Source of the DNA: Mesotaenium endlicherianum
Taxonomy: Eukaryota > Streptophyta > Zygnematophyceae > Zygnematales > Mesotaeniaceae
Length of the DNA stretch: 64,000 bases
NCBI GenBank assembly: GCA_009602735.1
Contig: WELA01004388.1
Location: forward strand, 1,085,540 to 1,149,539
Reading direction: 5' to 3'
The notes below the pieces were generated by a model that was not told the origin of the DNA, searched no databases, and was given only the letters and a program-made list of their open reading frames with translations. The translations under genes and the position numbers were made by a program. How positions within the stretch are numbered: the first letter of the stretch is position 1; each line of letters begins with the position of its first letter. This document shows positions 36,505-47,150 of this stretch, piece after piece.

Positions 36505-37988
36505 TTGAACAACTTAAAAGCCTACCTTTCTGACCCAACTACATTTGAGCCCAGCCCCACTACTGGTATGTGTCGTGCTATTGCACTCGGGTATAAGCTT
36601 AAGGGAGGGGTCTGGGTGACTGAAACCACTTCAGGCAGGCTGAAGCTGGTCGTTCCTAATAACGTGGACATAAGGTCCCTTTTATTGAGTCAAGCACATG
36701 ACAGTTTACTGGGTGGGCATTTGGGGCAGGCCAAAACTGTTGGCAAACTGGCAAAACATTATCGTTGGGAGGGATTACCTCGGGAGGTCTTGAAATACGT
36801 TAAGTCCTATGTCAAAAGAAGAAGTCTAGGCACACACCACCGGGGGGCCTCTTACAACCGCTGCCCATCCTAACAGGTCGCTGGGAAACAATATCCGTGG
36901 ACTCGGTGGTCACACTGCCACGAACTGCCAATGGGCATGATTCGATACTAGTAGTCGTGGATAAATTGACAAAAATGGTCATTTTCATCCCCACAACTGT
37001 CAAAGTAACTGCACTCGAAACAGCGAGACAGTTCTACAACCATGTAGTATGCCAACATGGGCTACCCTCTAATATAATCTCAGACAGGGACTCGAAATTT
37101 ACCTCTAAATTCTGGAGAGCTTTAATGCGGTTAATGGGAGTCAGGCAGCTGCTTAGCACAGCAAACCACCCTCAAACTGATGGGCAGACTGAAAGAACTA
37201 ACCGAGTTCTGCAGGAGGTGCTGAGACCATATATCAACCAAAAACAAGATAATTGGGATGACTCGTTACCCCAAATCCAATTTGCGGTCAATAGTGCGGT
37301 GCACGCGTCAACGGGCAAGACTCCTTTTGAACTAAGCTTGGGTAGAGTCCCTAAGTCTCCTTCAGATGTCCTAGGGGAGTCTTTAACTCACCCTGAAGGG
37401 ATTGACAATCCGGTCTCCCTCCAGTGAACTCATGAGTTTGCTGACAGCCTGTCAGAAGTCCAGCAGAACCTGCACAGAGCCCAAGAAAACCAACAAAAGT
37501 ACGCTAATCTGCACCGTCTGACCTTTTCTAAGGGCGATTTGGTCAAACTGCATTCTCAGCACCTGTACCTCCCTGGTGTGGTGAAGAAAAAGCTTGGTCC
37601 TGTCTGGGTTGGTCCATATTCGGTGGTGCGTCGTGTCGGTCAGAATGCTTACAAACTGAACATGTCAGCCGAATACAAGGGTCATCCGGTCTTTAATGTC
37701 TCCTTCCTGGAACCATACATCAAAGGTGATACACTGTTCACAGGTCGGTTACCTGTCCAACCGGGACCTGTCCCCGCTGTCCGGGACGGCGACCCTGAGG
37801 AATATGAGGTTGAGGAGATTTTAGACGCGCGCTCGGTCCGTCGATCGTCTAAATATGTCATGAAGTACCTCATTCGATGGAAGGGTTACGATGCCTTTGG
37901 GGACACTTGGGAATTTAAGGACCATTTGACCAATGCCAAAGGGGCGTTGAAACGGTTCCACCTTCGGGCGGCTGGAGCACCTCCCTAA
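36505..37988 (+). mobile_element. Element C integrase and chromodomain
   Basis: Integrase head (HDSLLGGHLGQAKTVGKLA), core (VVDKLTKMVIFIPT, IISDRDSKFTSKFWR, NHPQTDGQTERTNRVLQE), tail (KLGPVWVGPYSVVRRVGQNA), then a chromodomain at about 37800-37960 (YEVEEILDARSVRR, YLIRWKGYDAFGDTWE). Chromodomains steer integration to marked chromatin. Confidence 0.88.
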
Positions 37989-38093
37989 CAGTCATTTTAG
38001 TTGACACGGGAAGGTGACAGGAGGTCCTGTCTCCATCTAAAGTTGGAGGGGAAAATATATGACAGTTAGTCTGCGAGAGCGAGAAAGGGATAA

Positions 38094-38177
38094 TTATGTG
38101 AACCCTAAGTGTCAGCATAGTGACAGATGGGACGGTTATGTGAATCCTAAGTGTCAGCTTAGTAACAGAGGGGACAG
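38094..38177. repeat. 42-bp tandem repeat, two copies, in element C
   Basis: Copies start TTATGTGAACCCTAAGTGTC at 38094 and TTATGTGAATCCTAAGTGTC at 38136. They lie between the chromodomain and the solo LTR. Confidence 0.8.
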
Positions 38178-38217
38178 CCTGGCCCGTATTAAGCACCTTT
38201 GGCTGAAGGAAAAAGGG

Positions 38218-38711
38218 TGTAGTGATTTGAGTTATTACATATTAGTTTGCATATATTTTAATGTATTTGAAGTAGTATTTTGTGGATTCAAGTGTGAATA
38301 GGTACTCTAGTGACTTGGTTCATGTCCTTTGAACCTTCTAAGGCATTTTTGAAGTTAGAGGAAAGACCTAGAAGAACTCCACGTGGCCAAAGTCAAATGT
38401 GCCATTTTTAGGTAAAAAGAACATGTGTACATTATTCTAGAAAGAGGTGGCAAGTTTTGGGATGTGTTGGGTGCGAACACATTAACATACACCTTCCTAG
38501 AAATTACTTATGTAGCAAGTATATAAACAAGAGCTAGAACATTGAAAGACATTCCAGAATCACTCTTGTACTTGCCGAAATCCAGAAAATGTATTAACTT
38601 TCAAGAAGCCATCTCCCTTTCAAGAGGCTACCCCTTGTGTTCAAAGATCCTTGTCTTGAATAGGTAAAATATTATATTTCACTAAGTACTTTATCTATTT
38701 GTTTCACTACA
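38218..38711 (-). mobile_element. Solo LTR of Ty3/Gypsy family B, flanked by AAGGG
   Basis: 494 bp matching the reverse complement of the 503-bp LTRs of element B, from TGTAGTGATTTGAG to TTTCACTACA. It is flanked on both sides by AAGGG (38213-38217 and 38712-38716), a perfect 5-bp target duplication. It is the product of recombination between the LTRs of a former full insertion. It is more diverged than the LTRs of the intact-looking copy, so older. Confidence 0.92.
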
Positions 38712-38819
38712 AAGGGCCTCGCACAGCAATACATCACTTAACACACCTGCAAACACATTCATATGTTTATGTCTAGCGCACCGCAACTACGTCAACTCCT
38801 AGCAATCACCCTGTAAGGT

Positions 38820-40980
38820 AAACAGAAACGAATATTCCATAGTAATACGAACTTACTCCCTTCCTGCAACTTCTATGACAAAGGTCGATATCCTACTAAT
38901 TTGTGCCCTGGTTACAAGTGCAGAATGGCTCCCACCACACAAAAGGAGGACAGAAAGCGCAAGGCAGAAGAAGCCAGGAGGACAATGGAGCAATACCAGA
39001 AAAAGCTGGCGGCAACGTCCCTCACCAGGAGAGAACAAGAAAGGGTCCGCAGACAACAAGAGGCGGCAGAAGAAGCACAGAGGAAGAAGGATCAGGAAGC
39101 AGAAAACCTCAGGAAAGCTGAGGAGGAGAGACAGGTGACAACAAGAAGAAGCGGCAGCGGCAGAGGAAGGAAAAAAGGAAAAAGGCTGAAGCGGACAGGC
39201 AGAAGAGCTTGGCCACTTACAGGTATACTGTGGTGGGTGGCCAAAACTTTGATAACCTGAAGGAAGCATTGCTGGCAGCCCAGGAGATCAATAAGCTGGA
39301 ACAGACAACACTGCTACAGAGGGAAGGAACTACAGCACTGGATAGGTACATTGAGACACACACTGGTGTGATCCTCTATGAGGATTATGCCAAGATGGTG
39401 GGCTATACAGCAGAGCAGGCCCGGTACCTTGCCGATGATTCAGAGAACAAGCCAGTCCCAATACCAGGAATAGTGGGAGATCAGAGACTCATCAGGATGG
39501 TGAGCATGCGGCCCTATAGCTTTAAGGATACGATATTCTACCTCACACTATTGCCAGCTGACAATGAAGTTGAGAGAAGGAGCTGGGAGTACTTGGCCAG
39601 GGAAGCAGGACAGCAGATGTTCTCTCCCCACTGATTCCCATGTAAACTGAGAAAGGCTGAGCATGGACCCCAGTACTACCAGCAACCAACGGACTGGAGG
39701 TGGATGACCGTCACAAACAAAAAGCAGGAGTATGACCGAGCCCAACCAGACGATTTCCATTATGGCCTAGACGGCTACCTCATCCTACCACCTCACATTG
39801 CCCCTTGGGACCCCAGGCTGAATGGCTGCCTGAGCAATATGAATACAGAGACCAAAGAGCACAGGAGGAGGGGGAGAGACTACTTCTCTAAGGGAAAGCA
39901 TATCTTCGTCAAATGGGCGAAGAATGCAGGCCGGATAGATATCAGCAGGCTGATGGCCAAGCAACCTCCAGCGCGCCCTAAGAAAGGGAGGTCAGTAGAC
40001 TACTCCATGTCTACCAGGGAGCAGAACGACTTCGTGGACGAGACTCCTACTCTCTCAGAGGAGGAGGATGAGGAGGATGAGGAAGAAGAACAAGGCAGAG
40101 GAGAAGCATCAGGAGCTGGTACTCAGGAGACCTAGGGGCAGGCAGGGGCACTTCCTAAGGAACCAAGATCAGGTATATGGAACGTGATCCCGGTTATGGA
40201 GGCAACTGGACCCCGCACTCGCTCCCCCAGCCCACCTGCCCAAGCAGGGGAAGGAGCTGATATGACTGTACTTCGCAGCAGACATAAAGTTTAGTCTAAA
40301 GTTTAACTAGTTTTAACTTTTTAAAGTCTAAACTAGTTAAACTTTAAACTTTTAACTTTTAAACTAGTTAAACTTTTAAACTAGTTAAATTTTTAAACTA
40401 GTTAAACTTTTAAACTAGTTAAACTTTTAACTTTTTAAACTAGTTAAACTTTAAACTTTAAACTTTTAAAGTTTAAACTACTTTAAACTTTAGTTAAACT
40501 TTAAACTTTTTAAACTTTTTAAAACTTTAGACTAAACTTAAACTTAAACTTTAGTCTACTAGTATTACTTTAAGTTTAGACTAAACTTTAAGTATACTAT
40601 ATATACTTATAAGTAGTATTGTGTGGAGTCAATACTACTTATTACCTACTTCGCAGCAGATATAGGCAGAAATTCCCAGAGGACAGGGGTGCCAGAAGAG
40701 GGACACGCGGGTGGCCAGAAGTATGCCGGCCTCCCCCTTCGCTCAGGGACATGTACCTCTTGCCAATGTATTTCAGCATCCTACTGGAATGCCAGTCTAT
40801 GTGGGGATCAACACCCAAGTGGGTGAAGAGCAGGCTACCATCCTTCGTTCTCCTCGAGGTCCAACTTTAGAACAAACGGGGTTCTTTAAAAGGCGAGCTG
40901 ACAGACCTAGAGGGCTGTCCAGATCTACATCCAGATCTCAGTCTCCTGATCTTGAAGCCCCAGGAACAACCCCCTAGGTG
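38820..40980 (+). mobile_element. Element C 3' extra coding region (function unknown)
   Basis: Frames at 38901-39260 and 39209-39634, then 39704-40135 and 40711-40977. The first is Lys/Glu/Arg-rich and coiled-coil-like (MEQYQKKLAATSLTRREQER). The second is globular (YRYTVVGGQNFDNLKEALLA, IETHTGVILYEDYAKMVGYT). The third ends in an acidic run. The last (MPASPFAQGHVPLANVFQHP) resembles the frame in copy C3 (minus 50359-49871: MPASPSHQGHVPLSHVMQHP), so the region belongs to the family. I recognise no domain. Confidence 0.6.
40287..40646. repeat. AT-rich foldback insertion with 18-bp flanking duplication
   Basis: About 360 bp built of TTTAAACTAGTTAAAC-type units, ending in a perfect hairpin (AAGTAGTATTG, loop TGTGGAGT, CAATACTACTT). 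It is flanked by TACTTCGCAGCAGACATA at 40269-40286 and the same with one change at 40647-40664. It interrupts the element C 3' extra region. Confidence 0.7.
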
Positions 40981-41089
40981 ACAGGCTGAAGAGGCAGTCA
41001 GTGGGGGAGGCTGGGCAGATTCAGTTCCCCTATTTAAGACTTCTGCAGTTTAATGTTGTCGAGGCAACAACAAGTTAAGTTGGAGAAAT

Positions 41090-41809
41090 TGTAATGAATC
41101 AGTATATTGGTAGATATAATATTCATTTATATATAATAATTAATGAAGTTCAACCTGCTGAACTCTAGTTAATAATGAGTCTGCTGGACTTCATATTTAA
41201 TATCAGTTTAATGATTCAGCCGGAAGCAGCAGGCTGAAGTCAACTTAAGTCAGGTTGCTGACACATTCTTTGACAGCCAGCTGACTTCCGTACTTGGTAG
41301 CAGCGAACTGCCTCGATATGCATCTAAGTGTGATATGCTAGATGAATGGCCAGATGACATCCCTATGATGGATGGCGATTCGGGATGATGGGAGATGGCG
41401 GTGGATTTGGTTAACCGAGGTCCTACCAACGTGGTTAACTCCCGGGTAGGTGGTGCCATCGCACTGGCCGTTGAACAGGAAACTCATTCCATGTACATAT
41501 GCTAGGCATTGCTCTCGAGTTCGGCATTCGGAAACGAGGCCAACTCTCTTGTACAGCTTACTGAGAGAAACCTGAATCCAAGGCGAGAAGCCATTGATAC
41601 GCACTGTCTTCCAACCTTGCTTAGGTATGAATATATTGATTGCATTATTGATGCTAGTTTACTCGCATTTGACTTACGAGTATTGTTCACTGCTAGTGTG
41701 TTGTCCTTTGCCGTTTAAGTAGTCAACGAAAAATACCATAAAGATTACTTGCTGATATTAAGATCTTTATTAGTTGTTAATCGCCTATTTGGTAAGTTGA
41801 TTCATTTCA
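41090..41809 (+). mobile_element. 3' LTR of element C
   Basis: 720 bp, same ends as the 5' LTR. Directly followed by element G sequence (CACCCCGCCGG). Confidence 0.92.
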
Positions 41810-42479
41810 CACCCCGCCGGCAATAGTCCCAGCGGCTCCCCTCCTTTGAAGGTGGCCCGCACCAGCAGCCGCTCTTTTGACTCGGCGCCCCGGCGATGCT
41901 CAGCAGCCATTCACGAGCTAGCCTGCCGGCACCAGCGCTTTTGCAAGCACTTGCCGCTCCACCCACTGCTCCCTGCGCGCGTCCAGCTGGCGCCCTGCCA
42001 GCCACTGCGTGCCCGACCGTTTGCCTCCCGCTCCGAGCCCGCCGGCAGCCCTAATCCGGTGGACCTCCCGTTCCAGTGACGCCAGCAGGCGTACTACGAC
42101 CCGCACCCCTACCTGCCACAGCACAGACTGCTGGACCAGCTGGCGTACGCCGCGCCCCATCCTCAGGACCGCGATGCCAGGCGCAGGTGGCAGCTTGAGT
42201 GCGTGCGCCAAGCGCAGGCTTGCTCACAGCCTGTGCCCCTGCAAATTTTGCAGGACGCCCGCGATAGGTGGCGTCAGTATCAGGCCCACGCCCGCACCGC
42301 GCAGCTCTAGCCTCTGCCCAGGCCTATTCCTTACCTCACGTGCGACTATGCACAGCGCGCCGTTGGTGCGCTGCGCATGGCTCCCTACCAGCACAGAGAG
42401 GCCCGCACTTACCTGTCGGCGACCGCGCCCGGCAATCCCGCCATGGGCTGTCGCCCGCTTCCTACCTTGATCTACACAG

Positions 42480-43480
42480 AGCAGCTGAACGAGCGGCCCG
42501 GCAGCATCTGTCTAGTGGAGCTGTTTGTCGACATCGCCACTTGGCTGCTCGCCACTCTGCAGGCCGGCATTCCCATACGCCGCTACGTCTACGTCAACCC
42601 AAATGTTGAGGCGCAGCAGGTAGCCCGGCGCTAGATGCCGCTCTGCCACTTGCGCTTTCACGATCTCTTTCTCGCACGAGCCTTTTGCCACGCGCAGAGT
42701 GATTGGCCCATGGACATCCGGGACATAACTGACAAGCACGTGACTCGCCTCGGTCTGGTGGACCTCATCATCGCTGGTTGGGAATGCCAGGGGTTCTCTA
42801 TTGCCGGCCGCGGCGGCGCCCTCAGCAACCCTTGCACCGCGCTGTTTTGGCACCTCCTTTGCGTCCTCAATCTTATTGAGGACTGCCAGCCGCCCCACTC
42901 CCTCGCGTGGGTCTTGGAGAATGTGGCGGTGCGCGACAACAAGCGTGACAACGTCCGAGCAAACTTTTAACTTTGTAGCAGCTACCTCGGGCGCGAGGCC
43001 GTAATTGACACTGCGCAGATTGGCTCCTTTGCCCACCGTGTCCGAGCTTACTTCACCAACCTGGCCATGCCAGGCACGCTCAAGGCCCTTGCAGCCGCAC
43101 ACCCACGCCACAATCGCAACGTTGACTCCATCTTCGACGCCGAGCGGCTGGCCCAGCACATGACAGCTCTGCCCCATCCGTCGCAGGCCCAGTGTGAGGT
43201 GCTTTGCGACGTCACGTGAGCCCTTCCCACATTTTTCAACCGTTACGGCAGCACAAACTACATGGGTGCGGCCTGTGGCATGGTCATTGACCTCTCCACC
43301 GGCATGTACGAGCGTCCGCGCGCCGTGGAGATGGAGCGCGCCATGGGCTTCCCGTCGCATCTGACCCAGGTGGATGGCCTCACCGAGGTCAATTCCATTC
43401 GGCTGTTGAGACAGGCCATTGACGCCAACGTCTTGACCTGGCTCCTTTTGCAGACCCAGGCCTTGACGCCCCTCTACGCC
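42480..43480 (+). mobile_element. Element G cytosine-5 DNA methyltransferase domain (DNMT3/DRM-like)
   Basis: Adds methyl groups to cytosine in DNA. Conserved motifs appear in the correct order: motif I at about 42511-42560 (LVELFVDIAT, cofactor pocket), motif IV at about 42775-42800 (IAGWECQGFS, catalytic Cys loop), motif VI at about 42912-42924 (LENV), and the C-terminal motifs IX-X at about 43300-43440 (ERPRAVEMERAMGFP, then RQAIDANVLTWLL). WECQGFS in place of PCQGFS, and ERAMGFP, are typical of the DNMT3/DRM-like group and of methyltransferases reported in charophyte retrotransposons. It sits in element G between protease and reverse transcriptase, same strand, inside the LTRs. The copy is broken, with a few interruptions. 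Confidence 0.85.
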
Positions 43481-44181
43481 GAGGCCCGTCATTCCAAGCT
43501 TCCTCGCCGCCTGAACGAGCCTGACGACAGCTCCTTCGACGACGACAGCACGCGTCCTCCGCCCGGCACCCGCTGGCAGTCCCAGCGCAAAGGGCTTGCA
43601 TCGCAGGCGCCTGTTTGTTGCCCAAATCAAGCCCCACCCACATCCAGCTCCGACTTTGGCCCGCTCGGGGTGGGCAAGAGGAGGGAGGAGACACAGCGGC
43701 CTAGGGTGCTTTACCATCCCCCTTTCTTTTTCCTCTCATGCGTCCTCAAGCAGCTCCCATAGGCTAGCTGGCAACCGCAGGACAGGTGCCAGCAGCAGGG
43801 CAAATAGCTTACGGCCCCAGGCAGGTGTTGCCAGCAGCAGGACAGGGGCCTGCTGCATCGCGGGAGACAAAAAGTGCAGAGCAGACGCCGCCCAGCAGCC
43901 CCTACTTGGAAGTTGGGGGGGACCCTTACCGTGGGACAGGCAGCGCAGCTGACGGAGATGTTGACGCACGCCGCAGCACCAGCTTTGCCAGCGGCATGCA
44001 CGACTTAGCGCGCTATACAGGCGACCCCATGAGGCTTCGCCTCAAGTCGGACGTGCCCATATTCCAGAAGCGTTACCGCTATAGTCACTTTGAGAACGGC
44101 CTGATCAGTACGCAGACGGGCAAGCTAGAGGACAACCAGCTTATCTAAAAGTCCTCCTCTACCTACGCGGCACCCACAGTC

Positions 44182-45327
44182 ATGCCGGCAAAGAAAGACG
44201 CCTCAGGCAACTGGTCGGAAAAGAGGATGTACGGTGACTATCGTAAGCTGAACGAGGTCACTGAGCAGGATAGAAATCCTTTGCCGACCCTCAACAAGAT
44301 CTTCAATGACATTGGCACGTGTACCTGGTTCTCGATGTTGGACTTGAGGCAGGTCTTCAACCAAATACCCATCCCAGAGGAGGACCAGCACAAGACGGCG
44401 TTCCTGGGGGCACAGCGCCTCTACGAGGGGAGGGTGATGCCCTTTGGGTTGAAGAACGCTCCAGCCACCTTCCAGTGGGTCATGGGCACGGAGCTGGCAG
44501 GCCTGCCCTTTTTCCGGTGCTACATCAACAACGTCCTTGTCTTCAGTGAGACGTTCAAGGAGCATATGGCGCACATCACAGCAGCCCGAGACCGCTTGGA
44601 GGCCGTTGGGCTCAAGTGCCATCCAAGCAAGTGCACCTTTGGAACCCAAGAGGAGGAGTACCTCGGGCATCTCCTCTCCTCGAGTGGGCTGGCCCCGCAA
44701 CTGGCCAAGATCTTGCCCATCAGAGGCATCCCGCCGACGACCGACATCTCGCAGCTGAGGGCTTTCCTTGGGATTGCCAACTACTACCGCCGCTTCGTGC
44801 CTGGCTTTAGCGAGCTCGCTAAGCCACTCAACAACTCGCTGCGGAAGGGAGTGGCCTATATGTGGGGGACAGAGCAGCAGGCGGCGTTTGACAAGCTCAA
44901 GGAGCTGCTGGTGAGCGCCTCAGCGTTGCGGCGGCTCGACCACACAAAGCCCTTCATACTCCACACCGACTGGTCACAGGCAGGGCTAGACGCGGTGCTG
45001 GTACAGGAGCACCACGGCTTTGAGCATGTGGTGGGATATGCCAGCCGCATCAACAACCACGCCGAGGCCAACTATGGCTCTTACGAGGGGGAGTGCCTAG
45101 CAACGGTCTGGGCGATTGTGCACTTTAGTCACTACCTATACGGCACCCACTTCTGTCTCGCCACCGACCATCAGCCGCTTAAAGGGCTCATGACGTCAGA
45201 GCGCCTCACAGGCAAGTATTCACGATGGGCCCTCATTTTGCAGAGTACACGTTTGACATGCACCACCGTCCAGGCTCGACCAACATGGATGCCGAAGGTC
45301 TCACCCGCAACCCGCTACCTTCCTTGA
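44182..45327 (+). mobile_element. Element G reverse transcriptase and RNase H
   Basis: Ty3/Gypsy polymerase: DYRKLNEVTEQDRNPLP, FSMLDLRQVFNQIPI, the PFGLKNAPATFQWVM block, the polymerase active-site strand near 44520, then FLGIANYYRRFVPGFSELAKP. RNase H follows (FILHTDWSQAGLDAVLVQ, YGSYEGECLATVWAI, ATDHQPLKGLM). It follows the methyltransferase region by about 0.7 kb. Confidence 0.9.
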
Positions 45328-45699
45328 GGGATCTAACAGTGGCCCGCCACAACAAGGACGAGCCGGTGGCCTGGCATGCGGCAGCCTCCCTGGCCTTCAC
45401 GAACGACAGCGATGCCCGGCCTGCGAGACTCACTGACCGCGACATGGTGGTGGTCAGCGCGTGGCGTTTGGCACTGGGTGCAGCGGGAGAGCAGGATAGC
45501 TGGCAGCGCGAGCCCAAGGATGTGTGGAAAGACGCTGTGTTGCTTCAGTACGTCGCCTTTAAGGAGATGGCGCCTAGCATGGACGCGAGGGAGCGCGAGC
45601 GCGTCCTCAAGCGCAGCCGCGACTTTGTCTTCATGAAGGGGCGGTTGAGGCAAGTGATGTCTGACGACTCCGCCCTGGTGATACCTTAGCCTGCTATAC

Positions 45700-46640
45700 G
45701 CAGTTTGCTGGTGCGCACGATGCATGAGGCGCTGGGACACTTCGGTGTCAATTGCACTCTCAGCCTCTTGCAGGTCAAGTGCTGGTGGCACGGCATGGCT
45801 AAGGTCGTGGCCGACGTTGTCAGCAGCTACACCCTCCGTGATCGTGTGCGCTCGAGCTTCACAGTGCGCACCCTTGCCCTTAGCTCCCTTCCCATACAGG
45901 GGTTGTTTTACAGGTCGTCCTTGGAGTTGGCTGGGGAGTTGCCCAAGTCCCGCCGCGGCAACCTCTACGTCTTGGTAATGATTGAGCACTTGTCCACGTG
46001 GATCGATCTCGCCCTTGCCTAGCAAGGCCAGTGAGGGGATTGCTCAGGCATTCCTTGAACAGGTCCTTAGTCGCTTTGGCGACTGCGCACAGGTTCTGAC
46101 CGGCCAGGGCAAGGAGTTCCAGGGCAGTTTTCAAAAGTTGCTGGAGCGCTCTATGATTGACCACCGCACCACCTCCCGCGATCACCCGCAGGCTGACGGC
46201 CTTGCAGAGCGCATGGTGCAAACCGTTAAGCTGAGGTTGCGCAAGTACTGCCTTACCCACGACAGCACCCACTGAGACGACGCACTGCCGTGGCTGGCTA
46301 TGGGATACAGGTTCAGTTGGCAAGCCTCCTTGGCCTTGCACTCGCCTTACTTTCTCCTCTATGGGCGCCAGCCGATCCTGCCAGCAGCACCAAGGACGGT
46401 GGCTGAGAGCGTCTTGGACTTGGACAGTCCTAAGACATGGAGTGCTCTTATCGGGTAGCGAGCACAGCTTTTCCTGCGCCTGATGCCTATGGCCATGGAC
46501 AACCTCAGCATTGCACAGCACCGTGACACGCTGAGGTATGCCATGACTTGTGGAGGAGCCTATCGTTTGCGGGTATTGCAATTTTTTGGAGGTGACTTCG
46601 TGTACCTGCGACGCCAGACAAAGAACACCCTCGACACTAG
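45700..46640 (+). mobile_element. Element G integrase
   Basis: Zinc-binding head (ALGHFGVNCTLSLLQ, WWHGM) and DDE core remains: LYVLVMIEHLSTWIDLA, then VLTGQGKEFQGSFQKLL and DHPQADGLAERMVQTVK. A C-terminal region with FVYLRRQTKNTLDTS follows. Broken copy. Confidence 0.8.
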
Positions 46641-46811
46641 CAGCTCGCGAGTCATCTCGCGCGCCAACCGTGCCTTGGCATCAGGTGTGCTGGAGCTGGA
46701 GGGCGCAAATGGCCGTCTTCACAAGGACCACACAAAGAACTGTGGTCCATGCCATCTCCCCCACCTTGACTTGCAGATTTGTCCCCGCGACGTGCGGCCG
46801 CCCAAGGATTG

Positions 46812-46952
46812 GACATGCAGATTTGCCACAGCCCTAGCCAAGAGGCCAAGATGCTGCTTTACAACCGCTGCAACCTCGGCTTCCACATTGGCTGTCTTGA
46901 ACCACCACTGGCGCGCGTCCCAATTAGCGACTGATCCTGTAGTGATTGCTCT
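46812..46952 (+). mobile_element. Element G PHD-finger-like module after integrase
   Basis: About 47 codons match the PHD-finger plan: an ICHSP Cys near the start, EAKMLL then NRCNLGFHIGCLEPPLARVP, then a final C-x2-C (SCSDC). This is the C...C..C...H..C..PPL..vP pattern of the C4HC3 zinc fingers that read histone H3 tails. It lies where chromoviruses carry a chromodomain. Just before it is a Cys/His pair (NCGPCHLPHLD) in the integrase tail. Decayed copy. The family call rests on spacing and the GFHIGCLEPPL core. Confidence 0.7.
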
Positions 46953-47150
46953 GAGTTAGCTAGCTGTAGCATTCTCAGCTCATCAGCTGGAGGCTGAGAG
47001 CTGGTGGGGGAATTGAAATATTTGACGGTTGACCTTCTTTTTTGCCTTAAGGCCACATGCATTTTTGTTTCCATTGCAGCAAAGCCTGCTTGCCTACTTG
47101 TGTGTTGCTTATGCCGATTGGACCCACCCGACCCCATACTGCACGCCAGC

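Larger units (their letters stand above)
31994..41809 (+). mobile_element. Ty3/Gypsy chromovirus C, full-length layout, inserted in element G
   Basis: 9.8 kb from LTR to LTR. Flanks are CACCG (31989-31993) and CACCC (41810-41814), a near-perfect 5-bp target duplication. Layout: 720-bp 5' LTR, Met-initiator-type primer-binding site, coiled-coil and capsid gag, protease, reverse transcriptase, RNase H, integrase, chromodomain, a 3' extra coding region, 720-bp 3' LTR. A solo LTR of family B and an AT-rich foldback lie inside it. The LTRs are about 95% identical by eye, so middle-aged. Coding is interrupted in several places (about five to ten). Family copies A, C3 and the LTR near 20 kb are relatives. 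Confidence 0.9.

Noticed and set aside
40287-40646. CRISPR-like array in the TTTAAACTAGTTAAAC block
   Set aside because: Units are irregular, overlapping and without unique spacers; the context is a eukaryotic transposon.
44182-45327. A host-domesticated reverse transcriptase
   Set aside because: It has Ty3/Gypsy RT and RNase H in order, sits inside LTR-bounded element G next to integrase and is decayed, so it is part of the element.
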